Made by a program: the position numbers and the translations under genes. A stretch of 17,203 nucleotides of DNA, from positions 1-17,203 of the forward strand of contig JAZRZQ010000125.1 in assembly GCA_045601445.1 (NCBI GenBank). Reading direction: 5' to 3'. The notes below the pieces were generated by a model, which saw only the letters and a program-made list of their open reading frames with translations, was not told the DNA's origin and searched no databases. Of the stretch, positions 6,951 to 14,393 are shown in pieces (positions within the stretch are counted from its first letter, which is position 1; every line of letters starts with the position of its first letter). This DNA comes from RGIG5579 sp045601445. GTDB lineage: Bacteria; Bacillota; Clostridia; Oscillospirales; SIG627.

Positions 6951-8388
6951 ACGCCTTGTTGATGACGGAATCTGCCGCAATCACGTAATGGATCAAAAGT
7001 CGGATGCCGCGCATCAAGTCCTGAATGTTGACGCATTCGTCAGGCTGATGAGCTGAGCCGTGACCCGCAGGCATCGGGGGCTTTTTCACCTCGCCCTCGG
7101 CGGGGGTGTGAGTGCCGACTGCCATAGCGTTTTTCAGATAACGCGCGTACGTTCCGCCTCTCATCCAATACGGCGGGTTTTCACGACCGGTTATTTCGCG
7201 GTACAGCGACAAAAACGTCTCGGGCAGGGGACCGGACGGGTCAACCTTGAAACCGGTGCGATTATTCATAAAGCATCTCTTCCAGCCGCGTGCCGCCCAG
7301 GCACCGTCGAGCCGATCTTCCAATTCCTTCGCGGCAAAGCCGACACCGTAGCGAATGTCAAGACTGACCGAGACGTGCCTGTTTTCGACTTTGACCATAC
7401 CGTTTGCCGCAGAAAGCTTTCCGAAGCCCTCTTCCTCGTAGGAAATTCCCATCGTTTCGCCGTAGTAGGGGAGAAGATACTCCGCGATCGTTTTCATCGT
7501 TTCGCGATCCGTGGGAGCAAGCGAGGGGCATTCTGCGAGGAGCTTTGCGGCCAGCGCAGCAGCGTTGAGCGATCCGTCCGGATGTGCGGCGTGCTTTGTC
7601 AGGCCCTTGGCCTGCAGGAGAAGCTGTCCATTCTCCCGTGAAAGAGTATAGACCGCCTCGTCTTGAATGCGCGCTTTGATCTCCTCAAACAGCCCGTCTT
7701 TGTCACGCAGTCTGACTTGTACCTTTTCCAAAATGACGTTGAAGGCCTCGCCGCCGTGAAAATCGATCACGTCAACAAAGGGCTCTTCGGATTCGTAGAT
7801 CGCGTGGAGGATTCCTGCCTCACCGAGGGCGCAGGGGAAGGAGGAGTCGGGAATCAGCGAAAGGTCGGGCATCTCTTCGTTTGCCACGAAGGCCTCGATG
7901 TCCTTCATTCCGCTTTCCTCGTTACTGCCGATGTAGGCAAGCAGACGGCTTTGGATCGGTATTTTGTGATCGCGAAGAAACTTCATTGCGTAAAGGGTGG
8001 CAATGATGCCCGATTTGTCGTCGGAAGAGCCGCGCCCGAATACGCATCCGTCAACGATCCTCGGCTCAAACGGCTCGGTAAAGCTCCAGCCGTCCCCCAC
8101 GGGAACGACGTCGCTGTGACCGAACAGACCGATCGTGCGCTTGCCCCCCTGCCAAAAGGAGAGCGCGTAGCCGCGATCGGCTTCCGAACGGGTCTCAAAG
8201 CCCGCCTCGGCAAACATTTTCTCTGCCTCTGCCAGTGCTTCGGCGCAGGCCCTGCCGAAGGGGGCGTGCTCCTCGGCCTTTCCCTGTACCGAGGGGATGC
8301 GGATCAAGCGAAACCAATTTTCTAAAATTTCGCTTTCCTGTTCTTGTAAATAGGCTTGAATGGCCTCATCGGTGTTTTTGCAAATCAT
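6949..8388 (-). CDS. M20-family dipeptidase (PepV-like)
   Basis: This 479-residue cytosolic zinc peptidase probably cleaves dipeptides. The ATG at 8388 is chosen because AGGAG (8396-8400) lies 7 nt upstream; the open frame runs on to 8499 without a site. Co-catalytic zinc ligands are in the expected order: H91 and D93 in GHSDVVPVG, D123 in GRGSSDDKSG, the general base E157 and ligand E158 in GSNEES, D181 in PDSSFP, and H443 in GHGSAHQPDE. The long spacing between the catalytic halves fits the PepV/Sapep branch with its large lid domain rather than the shorter ArgE/DapE branch. It is monocistronic with its own promoter. Exact peptide specificity is not readable. Carnosinase- or beta-Ala-Xaa-type annotation would be an over-call. 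Confidence 0.88.
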   Translation of the reverse strand: MICKNTDEAIQAYLQEQESEILENWFRLIRIPSVQGKAEEHAPFGRACAEALAEAEKMFAEAGFETRSEADRGYALSFWQGGKRTIGLFGHSDVVPVGDGWSFTEPFEPRIVDGCVFGRGSSDDKSGIIATLYAMKFLRDHKIPIQSRLLAYIGSNEESGMKDIEAFVANEEMPDLSLIPDSSFPCALGEAGILHAIYESEEPFVDVIDFHGGEAFNVILEKVQVRLRDKDGLFEEIKARIQDEAVYTLSRENGQLLLQAKGLTKHAAHPDGSLNAAALAAKLLAECPSLAPTDRETMKTIAEYLLPYYGETMGISYEEEGFGKLSAANGMVKVENRHVSVSLDIRYGVGFAAKELEDRLDGAWAARGWKRCFMNNRTGFKVDPSGPLPETFLSLYREITGRENPPYWMRGGTYARYLKNAMAVGTHTPAEGEVKKPPMPAGHGSAHQPDECVNIQDLMRGIRLLIHYVIAADSVINKA

Positions 8389-8416
8389 ATTCGGACTCCT
8401 TTTCGGTCTTTTCTTG

Positions 8417-8445
8417 ATTGTATCTCTTTTTCTCTCTTTCTGCAA
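8417..8445 (-). promoter_or_regulatory. Probable promoter of the dipeptidase gene
   Basis: On the minus strand TTGCAG (8445-8440) precedes TACAAT (8422-8417) by 17 nt. The -35 matches the consensus at only three of six bases. The spacer is an A/G-only tract. The predicted leader is about 22 nt. Confidence 0.55.
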
Positions 8446-8455
8446 GCGGTTCGGC

Positions 8456-8500
8456 AAAAAAAGAATGTGGCCAAGCATCCTTTTAGAGTGCTTGGCCACA
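8456..8500 (-). terminator. Terminator of the oxidoreductase-isomerase operon
   Basis: On the minus strand a 12 bp stem (8500-8489 with 8477-8466) follows the stop at 8513. It leads into TTC and then seven T residues (complement of 8456-8462). It separates the four-gene operon from the dipeptidase gene. Confidence 0.85.
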
Positions 8501-8512
8501 CGGTTCTTTGTT

Positions 8513-9358
8513 TTAGATTCCGAAGGTATCCTTCAGATAGCGGCGGCTCATCGCGGCGGCCTCTAAAGGATCGCGTTCCTTGGAGGAATCCTGCTCCACC
8601 ACGACGTATTCGGCGGCAGAGGCATAAATGGCCTCCATGATCGCGTGCCAATCCTGCACGCCGTATCCCACGGGATCGTAGCGGAAGCCGACGTCCGATC
8701 TTTTGGCGGGCTTTTCGGTCAGCTTGCCTTCCTCGAGGAGCTTCCAGATCGGCTTGGGCTCGAGAGCGGTGCAGGTGTAGTCCTTCAGATGCACCACGCT
8801 GATCCGATCGCTGAACGCCTCGATCTCCTTGACGGGATCGACACCGCCGTAGCTGATCCAGCAGGTGTCAAGCTCGGGCTGAAGCAGGGAGGCGGGAATG
8901 GTCGACATCAAGCGATGCAGAATGTACTCGTCGTCTCCGTCGAGCTTTCCGTATTCGAAATCGTGGTTGTGATACAGCAGACGAACGCCTTCCTTTTGCA
9001 GGGCTTCGGCAATTTCGGTGTAAAGAGAGATCGTCTCGTCCCAATGCAAGCGAAACGCCTCGTCGCGTCCCGCGGCCATCGGAATGACGGCGTAAGGCGC
9101 ACAAAGCCCCTTGACGTAGGAGACGGCGTCAACGAGATCTGCCTGATAGAAGCTGGGGGACTGATGCACGGAAATACATTTCAGTCCGTTCTTTTCGATC
9201 AGCTCCAGATTCTCTTCGGCTGTATGATCGTAGCGACCGCCTGCCATCTCGACGTAGTCGTAGCCCATCGCCTTGACCTCGCGCAGTGCGGCGTCCATAT
9301 CATCCGTCATTGCCTGACGGATGGTGTAAAGCTGTAGACCGACCTTTAAATCCTTCAT
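8513..9358 (-). CDS. Sugar isomerase/epimerase, TIM barrel (AP_endonuc_2 type)
   Basis: This 281-residue protein starts at the ATG at 9358, with AGAGG (9366-9370) 7 nt upstream. It is 12 nt downstream of the preceding oxidoreductase gene and is last in the operon. The xylose-isomerase-like barrel is shown by LQLYTIR near the N-terminus (beta-1) and the usual metal ligands: E135 in YHNHDFEY, D164 in PELDTCW, H190 in VVHLKDY and E245 in VVVEQDSS. Family members isomerise or epimerise free or keto sugars and inosose compounds with a divalent metal. In E. coli the related YcjR epimerises 3-keto-glucosides made by a partner oxidoreductase, a close precedent for the pairing here. The substrate is not determinable. 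It is much shorter than, and clearly different from, the other barrel at 10592-11560. Confidence 0.85.
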   Translation of the reverse strand: MKDLKVGLQLYTIRQAMTDDMDAALREVKAMGYDYVEMAGGRYDHTAEENLELIEKNGLKCISVHQSPSFYQADLVDAVSYVKGLCAPYAVIPMAAGRDEAFRLHWDETISLYTEIAEALQKEGVRLLYHNHDFEYGKLDGDDEYILHRLMSTIPASLLQPELDTCWISYGGVDPVKEIEAFSDRISVVHLKDYTCTALEPKPIWKLLEEGKLTEKPAKRSDVGFRYDPVGYGVQDWHAIMEAIYASAAEYVVVEQDSSKERDPLEAAAMSRRYLKDTFGI

Positions 9359-9370
9359 TGTCTTTCCTCT

Positions 9371-10555
9371 TTAGATCTCGGGAATGACGACCTCGATCTC
9401 CTTGCCGAGGGCGCTGGATTTGCCGATCGCATCGAGGATCGCCTGGTTGATGATGATCTGGCTGGAGGGAACGGGAGCGCTGCCGCCGTTCTTGATCGCA
9501 TCCAAAAAGCTTCTGATCTTGTAGTAGAAGTTGCCTTCCTTCGCATGAGAGGGTACGGGGAATTCGGTTACGACGCTTCTCTTGCCCATCTGCTGATAGA
9601 GCTTGAGAGGACCGCCGATCGAGCCGTTCCAGCACTCGGTGGAGGGAATGCGAAGACCGCCCTTGGTACCGAGGATGAGCGCGTCACCTGCGGTGTCCAT
9701 GTGCATCGCCCAGGAAATACGGAAGTCGAGAATGATGTCGCCCTCCAGACGAACGAAAGCGGCGGCGAAGTCGTCCACACCGAAAATGTCGGCGTATTCG
9801 ACGGGCTTGCCCTTCGAGATCCAGAATTCGGGATCCTTTCCGAAGTAATCGGAGGTGTAGCCGGAAACGGTCAGCGGCTTCGGATAGCCGATCGCGTTGA
9901 GCAGCATATCCAGAGAGTAGCAGCCGATGTCGGCCAAAGCGCCCATACCGCCCTTGTCCTTTTCGATGAAGGTCGTACCGAACGGCGTGGGAATGCCGCG
10001 GCGGCGTCCGCCACCGGTCTGAATGTAGTAGATCTTACCCAGAACACCGGACTCCACAACCTCCTTGACCAGCTTCATGCTGCTGTCAAAGCGGGGCTGG
10101 AAGCCGATGGAAAGGATCGCCTTGCTGTTCTTTTCGGCGCGGCAGATGGCAACGGCCTCCTCGGTGGTCAAGCACATCGGTTTTTCCAGAAGCACGTGCA
10201 CGTTATGCTCGAGGGCGTAGATCGCACACTCCGCGTGCGTGGTGTTGTAGGTGCAGATGCTGACGGCGTCGACCTCACCGGCGTCGATCAGCTCCTTGTG
10301 GCTGGGGTAGCACTTCGCGTTGGGGATTCCTCTTGCCTGGCAGAAGGCCTCAGCCTTGCCGGGAACCAGATCGGCACAAGCCACGACCTCAACGTCGGGC
10401 ATCTTTTTGTATTCGCGCATGTGCGTGCCGGCGATCCATCCCGTACCGATGATACCGATTCTCAGTTTTCTGGTGCTGTCGATCTTCTCTTCCGTGAAGT
10501 CACCCTTGAAGGCGTCCAGATCGTCCTTGGAAACGTTTGCAGAACAAGTAGCCAT
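9371..10555 (-). CDS. Gfo/Idh/MocA-family NAD(P)-dependent sugar oxidoreductase
   Basis: This 394-residue protein has GAGGAG (10562-10567) 6 nt before its ATG. A Rossmann domain opens with IGIIGTGWIAGTH (G37, G39), and the family EKP motif carries the catalytic lysine (E124, K125, P126). The second signature reads GALADIGCYSLD (D209 to D216), with Tyr at position 213 where many members have His; Tyr there is also known in the family. The ~30-residue extension before the Rossmann fold (MATCSANVSK...) is unusual, since most members begin the fold within a few residues. Members oxidise or reduce a sugar or inositol ring hydroxyl, often at C3. It is the third gene of the operon, 36 nt after the larger TIM-barrel gene and 12 nt before the smaller one. 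Confidence 0.88.
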   Translation of the reverse strand: MATCSANVSKDDLDAFKGDFTEEKIDSTRKLRIGIIGTGWIAGTHMREYKKMPDVEVVACADLVPGKAEAFCQARGIPNAKCYPSHKELIDAGEVDAVSICTYNTTHAECAIYALEHNVHVLLEKPMCLTTEEAVAICRAEKNSKAILSIGFQPRFDSSMKLVKEVVESGVLGKIYYIQTGGGRRRGIPTPFGTTFIEKDKGGMGALADIGCYSLDMLLNAIGYPKPLTVSGYTSDYFGKDPEFWISKGKPVEYADIFGVDDFAAAFVRLEGDIILDFRISWAMHMDTAGDALILGTKGGLRIPSTECWNGSIGGPLKLYQQMGKRSVVTEFPVPSHAKEGNFYYKIRSFLDAIKNGGSAPVPSSQIIINQAILDAIGKSSALGKEIEVVIPEI

Positions 10556-10591
10556 AATATACTCCTCTTTTCTTTTTTTATTTTCAGGTGG

Positions 10592-11560
10592 TTACGCCCA
10601 CCACATTTGACCGGGGGTTTCGTAAATGATCGTGTCCTTGAGCAGGGCGATGGCTTTTTCCAAGCCCTCCTTCGGGCTCATCAGACCGTCCTCGTGCTCA
10701 ATGCTGATCGCACCGTCGTAGCCGACTGCCTTGAGAGTGCTGATGATGTTGTTCCAGACCTCCTTGCCGTGTCCGTAGCCAACGGTACGGAACACCCAGG
10801 AGCGCTCGAGAATATCGCCGTAGTTTTTCGTATCCAGCACACCGTTTCGGGCGGTGTTGACCGCGTCGATCTTGGTATCCTTGGCGTGGAAATGGTGGAT
10901 CGCACCCTTCAAAGCGCGGATCGCTTCGCAGGGATCCATCCCCTGCCAGAACAAGTGGCTCGGGTCAACGTTCGCACCGATGATGTCGCCGCCGACCGCC
11001 TCGCGCAGGCGCAGGAGAGTGGCGGGGTTGTAAACGCAAAAGCCGGGGTGCATCTCAAAGGCGATCTTTTTGATGCCGATTTCCTGTGCCAGCTTTGCGG
11101 TCTTTTTCCAGTAGGGGATCAGAACCTCGTTCCATTGCCAATCGAGAATGTCAAGATACTCCGGCGGCCACGCGCAGGTGACCCAGTTGGGGTTCTTGGA
11201 GTCCTCGCAATCGCCGGGACAGCCCGAAAAGCCGATGACGGTGTCGACACCGAGTTTTACCGCTACCTTCATCGAAGCGACGAATTCGCGGTGGAAGCGC
11301 TCGGCCTCGGCCTTGTTCGGATGGACGGGATTTCCGTGACAAGCGATCGCGGAAAGGGTCATATTGTACTTGGCAAGAAGCGCCTTCAGCGCCTCGATCT
11401 TTTCGGGGCAAGCCAGATAATCCTCGGCGTCCATCAGAGCTTTGCCGGGGTATCCGCCGCCGCCCAATTCCAGACTGTCGACGCCGAGACTGCTCAGATA
11501 CGCCAGCGCCTCCTCGAGCTGCATCGAGTTGAGTACGGGCGACATAACAGAAAGCTTCAT
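10592..11560 (-). CDS. Sugar isomerase/epimerase-like TIM barrel, larger paralog
   Basis: This is a 322-residue protein. The ATG at 11560 is preceded by AAGGAGAG, with GGAG at 11567-11570 and 6 nt spacing; the frame extends to a TTG at 11578 that is unsupported. Barrel metal-site motifs are E169 in IAFEMHPGF, D199 and H202 in NVDPSHLFWQG, H225 in HHFHAKD and E288 in SIEHEDG. The DPSHL.WQG and HFHAKD combination marks a subgroup usually found beside Gfo/Idh/MocA oxidoreductases. Alpha subunits of C-glycoside-cleaving enzymes, which act on 3-keto glycosides, also belong to this wider fold, so lyase or deglycosidase chemistry is an alternative to isomerisation. No small beta subunit gene is visible next to it. 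It is second in the operon, 18 nt after the first oxidoreductase gene. Confidence 0.82.
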   Translation of the reverse strand: MKLSVMSPVLNSMQLEEALAYLSSLGVDSLELGGGGYPGKALMDAEDYLACPEKIEALKALLAKYNMTLSAIACHGNPVHPNKAEAERFHREFVASMKVAVKLGVDTVIGFSGCPGDCEDSKNPNWVTCAWPPEYLDILDWQWNEVLIPYWKKTAKLAQEIGIKKIAFEMHPGFCVYNPATLLRLREAVGGDIIGANVDPSHLFWQGMDPCEAIRALKGAIHHFHAKDTKIDAVNTARNGVLDTKNYGDILERSWVFRTVGYGHGKEVWNNIISTLKAVGYDGAISIEHEDGLMSPKEGLEKAIALLKDTIIYETPGQMWWA

Positions 11561-11578
11561 CGTTCTCTCCTTTTCCAA

Positions 11579-12664
11579 TCAGTCTTCAAAGCGGATCACG
11601 GAGTTGGTCTCCGCCGAAGCAAAGATCGCCTCCATCAGCTTCATCACGCGCATCGCCTGAGGCTTGGTGACGAGGATGTCCGCTTTCTTGTAAATGGTGC
11701 GAATGACGTTGCGGTAAAAGTCGCGCACGTCCGTTTCCACTCTGGGAAGGGGATACTCCTGAATGGTCTCGCTGGTACGGGGTGCCATGGTCTTGGTCAG
11801 ACCGGCGGCGGTGGCAACGGGAACTGCGTCGCGGTTTTCCCAATCGGAAACCATCACGATTTTGCCGTCGAGCTTGAAGTTCTCGATCACGGCCGTTCCG
11901 TTTTCGCCGAGCACGTACCATCTGGGCAGGCTGACGAAGTTTGAGGTGCTGACCTGAACCTCGACTACCACGTCGCTGTCAAATTGAAGCATCGCGGTAA
12001 AGCCGTCGTCGCAGTTTTCGTTGGTCACGTTGGAAAGCGTGGCGTAAACGGTCTTGAGCTTACCGGGCATCATCAAAAGGATCTGGTCCAAAAGATGCAC
12101 GCCCCAGTCAAGCACCATACCGCCGCCGTATTCCTTGACGTTTCTCCAGTCGCTGGGGATTCCGCGAGAGCCGTGCACGCGCGACTCGATGCGGAAGATT
12201 CTGCCGAGGGTGTTTTCCTCAAACAGCTTCTTGACGATCAAAAAGTCCTCGTCCCAACGGCGGTTCTGGTGAATGGTGAACACGACGCCGTATTTCTCGG
12301 CCGCCGCGTACATTTCTTCCAGCTCCTCGTGGTTGAGAGCAACGGGCTTTTCACAGATGACGTTCTTTCCCGCCTTCATTGCTTCGATGCAAACGTCCTT
12401 GTGCAGATGGTTGGGGATGGCTACCGTCACAAGCTCGATCGACTTGTCATCCAAAAGCTCCTGCATCGAGGAAAAGGCGTGGATGCCCTTTTCGTTTGCG
12501 ACCTGCGCGCGCTCGGGCTTAATATCGTAAACGCCGGCAAGCTCAAGCTCCTTGAGAGAGGAAATCTTTCTTGCGTGCCAGCCGCCCATTCCGCCAAATC
12601 CGATGATGGCAACACGGACCTTGTGGTCAACGGCATCGAAATACAACTTGTTCTGCTCTTCCAT
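11579..12664 (-). CDS. Gfo/Idh/MocA-family oxidoreductase, first gene of operon
   Basis: This is a 361-residue protein. GAGG (12672-12675) lies 7 nt before the ATG. It shows a glycine-rich Rossmann loop IGFGGMGGWH (G22 to G27), the EKP catalytic motif (E105, K106, P107), and a complete GGGMVLDWGVHLLD signature with D186 and H190. It is therefore a more canonical family member than the second oxidoreductase in the operon. The expected reaction is NAD(P)-linked oxidation of a ring hydroxyl or reduction of the ketone, in the cytosol. With an oxidoreductase paired to a barrel enzyme twice over, one pair may make a keto-sugar and rearrange it while the other completes or reverses the redox step. 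Myo-inositol-type substrates (IolG/IolE-like) are an alternative. Confidence 0.88.
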   Translation of the reverse strand: MEEQNKLYFDAVDHKVRVAIIGFGGMGGWHARKISSLKELELAGVYDIKPERAQVANEKGIHAFSSMQELLDDKSIELVTVAIPNHLHKDVCIEAMKAGKNVICEKPVALNHEELEEMYAAAEKYGVVFTIHQNRRWDEDFLIVKKLFEENTLGRIFRIESRVHGSRGIPSDWRNVKEYGGGMVLDWGVHLLDQILLMMPGKLKTVYATLSNVTNENCDDGFTAMLQFDSDVVVEVQVSTSNFVSLPRWYVLGENGTAVIENFKLDGKIVMVSDWENRDAVPVATAAGLTKTMAPRTSETIQEYPLPRVETDVRDFYRNVIRTIYKKADILVTKPQAMRVMKLMEAIFASAETNSVIRFED

Positions 12665-12680
12665 TGCGCTACCTCACTAT

Positions 12681-12707
12681 TTTTGGACACAATTTGTTCA
12701 CAATTTG
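12681..12707. promoter_or_regulatory. Direct repeats in regulator intergenic region
   Basis: CACAATTTG occurs at 12688-12696 and again at 12699-12707, an 11 bp period that puts both copies on one face of the helix. The first copy is led in by TTTTGGACA (12681-12689), which recurs at 12787-12795 next to the AraC start, 106 bp away. AraC-type regulators usually bind direct repeats, so these are candidate operator half-sites. The assignment is inference. Confidence 0.45.
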
Positions 12708-12736
12708 AAATGAGAGAAAAATATCTTCCATTTCTA

Positions 12737-12765
12737 TTTACATTTTAGCGAAAAGTCGCTATAAT
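12737..12765 (+). promoter_or_regulatory. Sigma-A promoter of the AraC-type regulator gene
   Basis: TTTACA (12737-12742) and a consensus TATAAT (12760-12765) are 17 nt apart. The leader to the ATG at 12822 is about 50 nt. It lies on top of an opposing promoter on the other strand. Confidence 0.8.
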
Positions 12766-12770
12766 AACAA
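12742..12770 (-). promoter_or_regulatory. Opposing promoter of the sugar oxidoreductase operon
   Basis: On the minus strand TTGTTA (12770-12765) and TAAAAT (12747-12742) are 17 nt apart, giving a leader of about 70 nt. Each box touches the opposite box of the plus-strand promoter, so both cannot be occupied by polymerase at once. The boxes are good but not consensus. Confidence 0.6.
12746..12761. promoter_or_regulatory. Perfect dyad between the two opposing promoters
   Basis: TAGCGA (12746-12751) and TCGCTA (12756-12761) are exact inverted repeats around AAAG. The dyad fills the spacer shared by the two face-to-face promoters and reaches into both -10 boxes, the position expected of an operator controlling both directions. 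Confidence 0.5.
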
Positions 12771-12786
12771 GACAGAAAGATATAAG

Positions 12787-12795
12787 TTTTGGACA
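12787..12795. promoter_or_regulatory. Second copy of TTTTGGACA
   Basis: TTTTGGACA recurs in the leader of the AraC-type gene in the same orientation as the copy at 12681-12689. The 106 bp spacing is about ten helical turns, which would allow DNA looping by a dimeric regulator. Function is inferred from position only. Confidence 0.35.
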
Positions 12796-12821
12796 AATCT
12801 TGCTGTCTTTGAAGGAGAACT

Positions 12822-13616
12822 ATGGCGTACACCATTGAAAATAAGACGTATCAGTACCACATCGGGGCGGCAAAATCTCTCGGAAGACTCCCTCATATCC
12901 ATACGCATTTGGAATTGGTCTATTTAAGAAGCGGCAGAGCCTATGCCTACGTTGACCGTCAGCGCCACGAGATCGGGCCGGGGGAGTTGTTTTTGGCCTT
13001 TCCCAATCAGATCCACTACTACGAGACCGTCGAGCCGGTCAACATTCTCATTTCCATTTTTTCCTCGGGTCTGCACCGAGAATTGGAAAAGCTCCTGGCG
13101 GGCAAGATTCCTGTCACTCCCGTCCTGTCGGCTGATCTCATTCCGAAGGAGACCGAGCACAGGCTTATGAGCATCTTGAAAAAGCGCCGCTCGGGAGACA
13201 GCTTTGAAAAGCTTTCTGCCACGGGTGAGCTTCTCTCCCTGATCTCGGAGCTGCTGCCGCGCTTTTCGTATCATGAGGTGCCCACCGAGCAGGACAGCGT
13301 CAAGCGCATTCTGGAGTATTGCTCCACGCACTACACCGAGCCGATCACGCTCGAGGTGCTTGCGGAGGAGCTGTATTTGAGTAAATATTATATTTCCCGC
13401 GTTTTTCACGAGAGAATGGAATTCAGCTTCACCGAGTTTATCGGCAACCTTCGCGTTAATTTTGCCTGCGATCAGCTTCGGGCAGGGGAGAGCATCACCC
13501 GTGCGGGGCTGTCCTCGGGCTTTGCGTCCATCCGAAGCTTCAATCGCGTCTTTTTGAAGGTCATGGGAATGACCCCGCGGGAATACGTCCGTCAGATTCA
13601 GGGCGAAAAATCATAA
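12822..13616 (+). CDS. AraC-family transcriptional regulator
   Basis: This 264-residue protein has AAGGAG just upstream of its ATG at 12822. The N-terminal half is a cupin-type effector domain with HIHTHLELVYL (H25, H27, H29) and a G-P-G-E-L-F-L turn followed by PNQIHYY (~53-67). The C-terminal ~100 residues carry two helix-turn-helix units: ITLEVLAEELYLSKYYISRVF (~175-195), and the AraC signature around ITRAGLSSGF and SFNRVFLKVMGMTPREYV (~225-256). It probably senses a sugar and controls the divergent oxidoreductase-isomerase operon and itself. The effector is unknown. A ComB-like gene follows 24 nt downstream and is probably co-transcribed. Confidence 0.92.
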   Translation: MAYTIENKTYQYHIGAAKSLGRLPHIHTHLELVYLRSGRAYAYVDRQRHEIGPGELFLAFPNQIHYYETVEPVNILISIFSSGLHRELEKLLAGKIPVTPVLSADLIPKETEHRLMSILKKRRSGDSFEKLSATGELLSLISELLPRFSYHEVPTEQDSVKRILEYCSTHYTEPITLEVLAEELYLSKYYISRVFHERMEFSFTEFIGNLRVNFACDQLRAGESITRAGLSSGFASIRSFNRVFLKVMGMTPREYVRQIQGEKS

Positions 13617-13640
13617 AGAGATGACAAGAGGAGAAGCAGT

Positions 13641-14339
13641 ATGAAGATTCGTATGTTGCATTTGGTTGAGGGGGCCAAAGAGGCGCGCGGCCTTGCCGTC
13701 GTGATCGACGTGTTCCGCGCGATGACCGTGGAGACCTATCTTGCCAAAAATCACGCCGAAAAGATCATTCCCGTCGGCGAGGTGGAGACCGCCTTTGCTT
13801 ACCGCGACAAGAATCCGGACACCGTTTTGTGCGGTGAGCGCCGCGGCATCATCATCGACGGCTTTGATTTCGGCAATTCTCCCGCGCAGATCGAAAACGT
13901 CGATTTTACGGGAAAGACCGTCGTACATACCACCAGCGCGGGTACGCAAGGGCTGATGGGAGCTTCCGGTGCCGATGAAATCATCGCGGGAAGCCTCGTT
14001 TCCGCCAAGGCCATCGCCGAGTATATTCGCCGCCGTGACCCCGAGGAGGTCTCCATTGTGTGTATGGGCCTTGCGGGCAAGCGCACCACCGATGAGGACG
14101 AGCTGTGCGGCGCGTACATCAAGAGCCTTCTGGAAAACGATCCCATCCCCGACCTTGCTCTTCGCATTGAGCGCCTGAAGGAGACCGACGGTGCCAAATT
14201 CTTTGATCCCGAGCGTCAGAGTGTGTTCCCCCGTCGCGATTTCGAGCTTTGCACGGCCTTCGACACCTGCCCCTTCATCCTTCGCCTTGAGAAGGATGAG
14301 GACGGCCTTTCCGTGATGCGTCCCATCCCCGTTCTGTAA
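13641..14339 (+). CDS. ComB-like phosphatase (2-phosphosulfolactate phosphatase family)
   Basis: This is a 232-residue protein. GAGGAG (13628-13633) lies 7 nt before the ATG. It has the ComB family layout: VVIDVFRAMT (D23, R26) after beta-1, CGERRG (G65 to G69), DGFDFGNSP (~73-81) and HTTSAGTQG (~96-104). ComB removes the phosphate from 2-phosphosulfolactate with Mg2+ in coenzyme M synthesis of methanogens. Homologues are common in Clostridia that make no coenzyme M, and their substrate there is unsettled. VFRAMTV differs from the usual VLRATTT. No ComA (phosphosulfolactate synthase) is in the window. The placement behind the AraC gene suggests a link to the sugar operon, for example as a house-cleaning phosphatase, but that is inference. 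Confidence 0.82.
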   Translation: MKIRMLHLVEGAKEARGLAVVIDVFRAMTVETYLAKNHAEKIIPVGEVETAFAYRDKNPDTVLCGERRGIIIDGFDFGNSPAQIENVDFTGKTVVHTTSAGTQGLMGASGADEIIAGSLVSAKAIAEYIRRRDPEEVSIVCMGLAGKRTTDEDELCGAYIKSLLENDPIPDLALRIERLKETDGAKFFDPERQSVFPRRDFELCTAFDTCPFILRLEKDEDGLSVMRPIPVL

Positions 14340-14348
14340 CAGTCAAGA

Positions 14349-14389
14349 AAAAAACGGGTCAAGTGCCATCGGCACTTGACCCGTTTTTT
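14349..14389. terminator. Bidirectional terminator between convergent genes
   Basis: A 19 bp perfect stem (14349-14367 with 14371-14389, loop ATC) is bounded by six A residues on the left and six T residues on the right. It can therefore stop transcripts from the ComB-like gene (plus) and from the LemA operon (minus). Confidence 0.92.
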
Positions 14390-14393
14390 GTGT

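Noticed and set aside
6949..8499. Longer start (8499) for the M20 dipeptidase
   Set aside because: The extra 37 codons run through the terminator stem of the upstream operon and the gene's own promoter. The ATG at 8388 has a good ribosome site.
9545..11944. 799-codon plus-strand open frame across three minus-strand genes
   Set aside because: It spans gene boundaries and a 36 nt intergenic gap, has no ribosome site, and all four minus-strand genes show clear family motifs.
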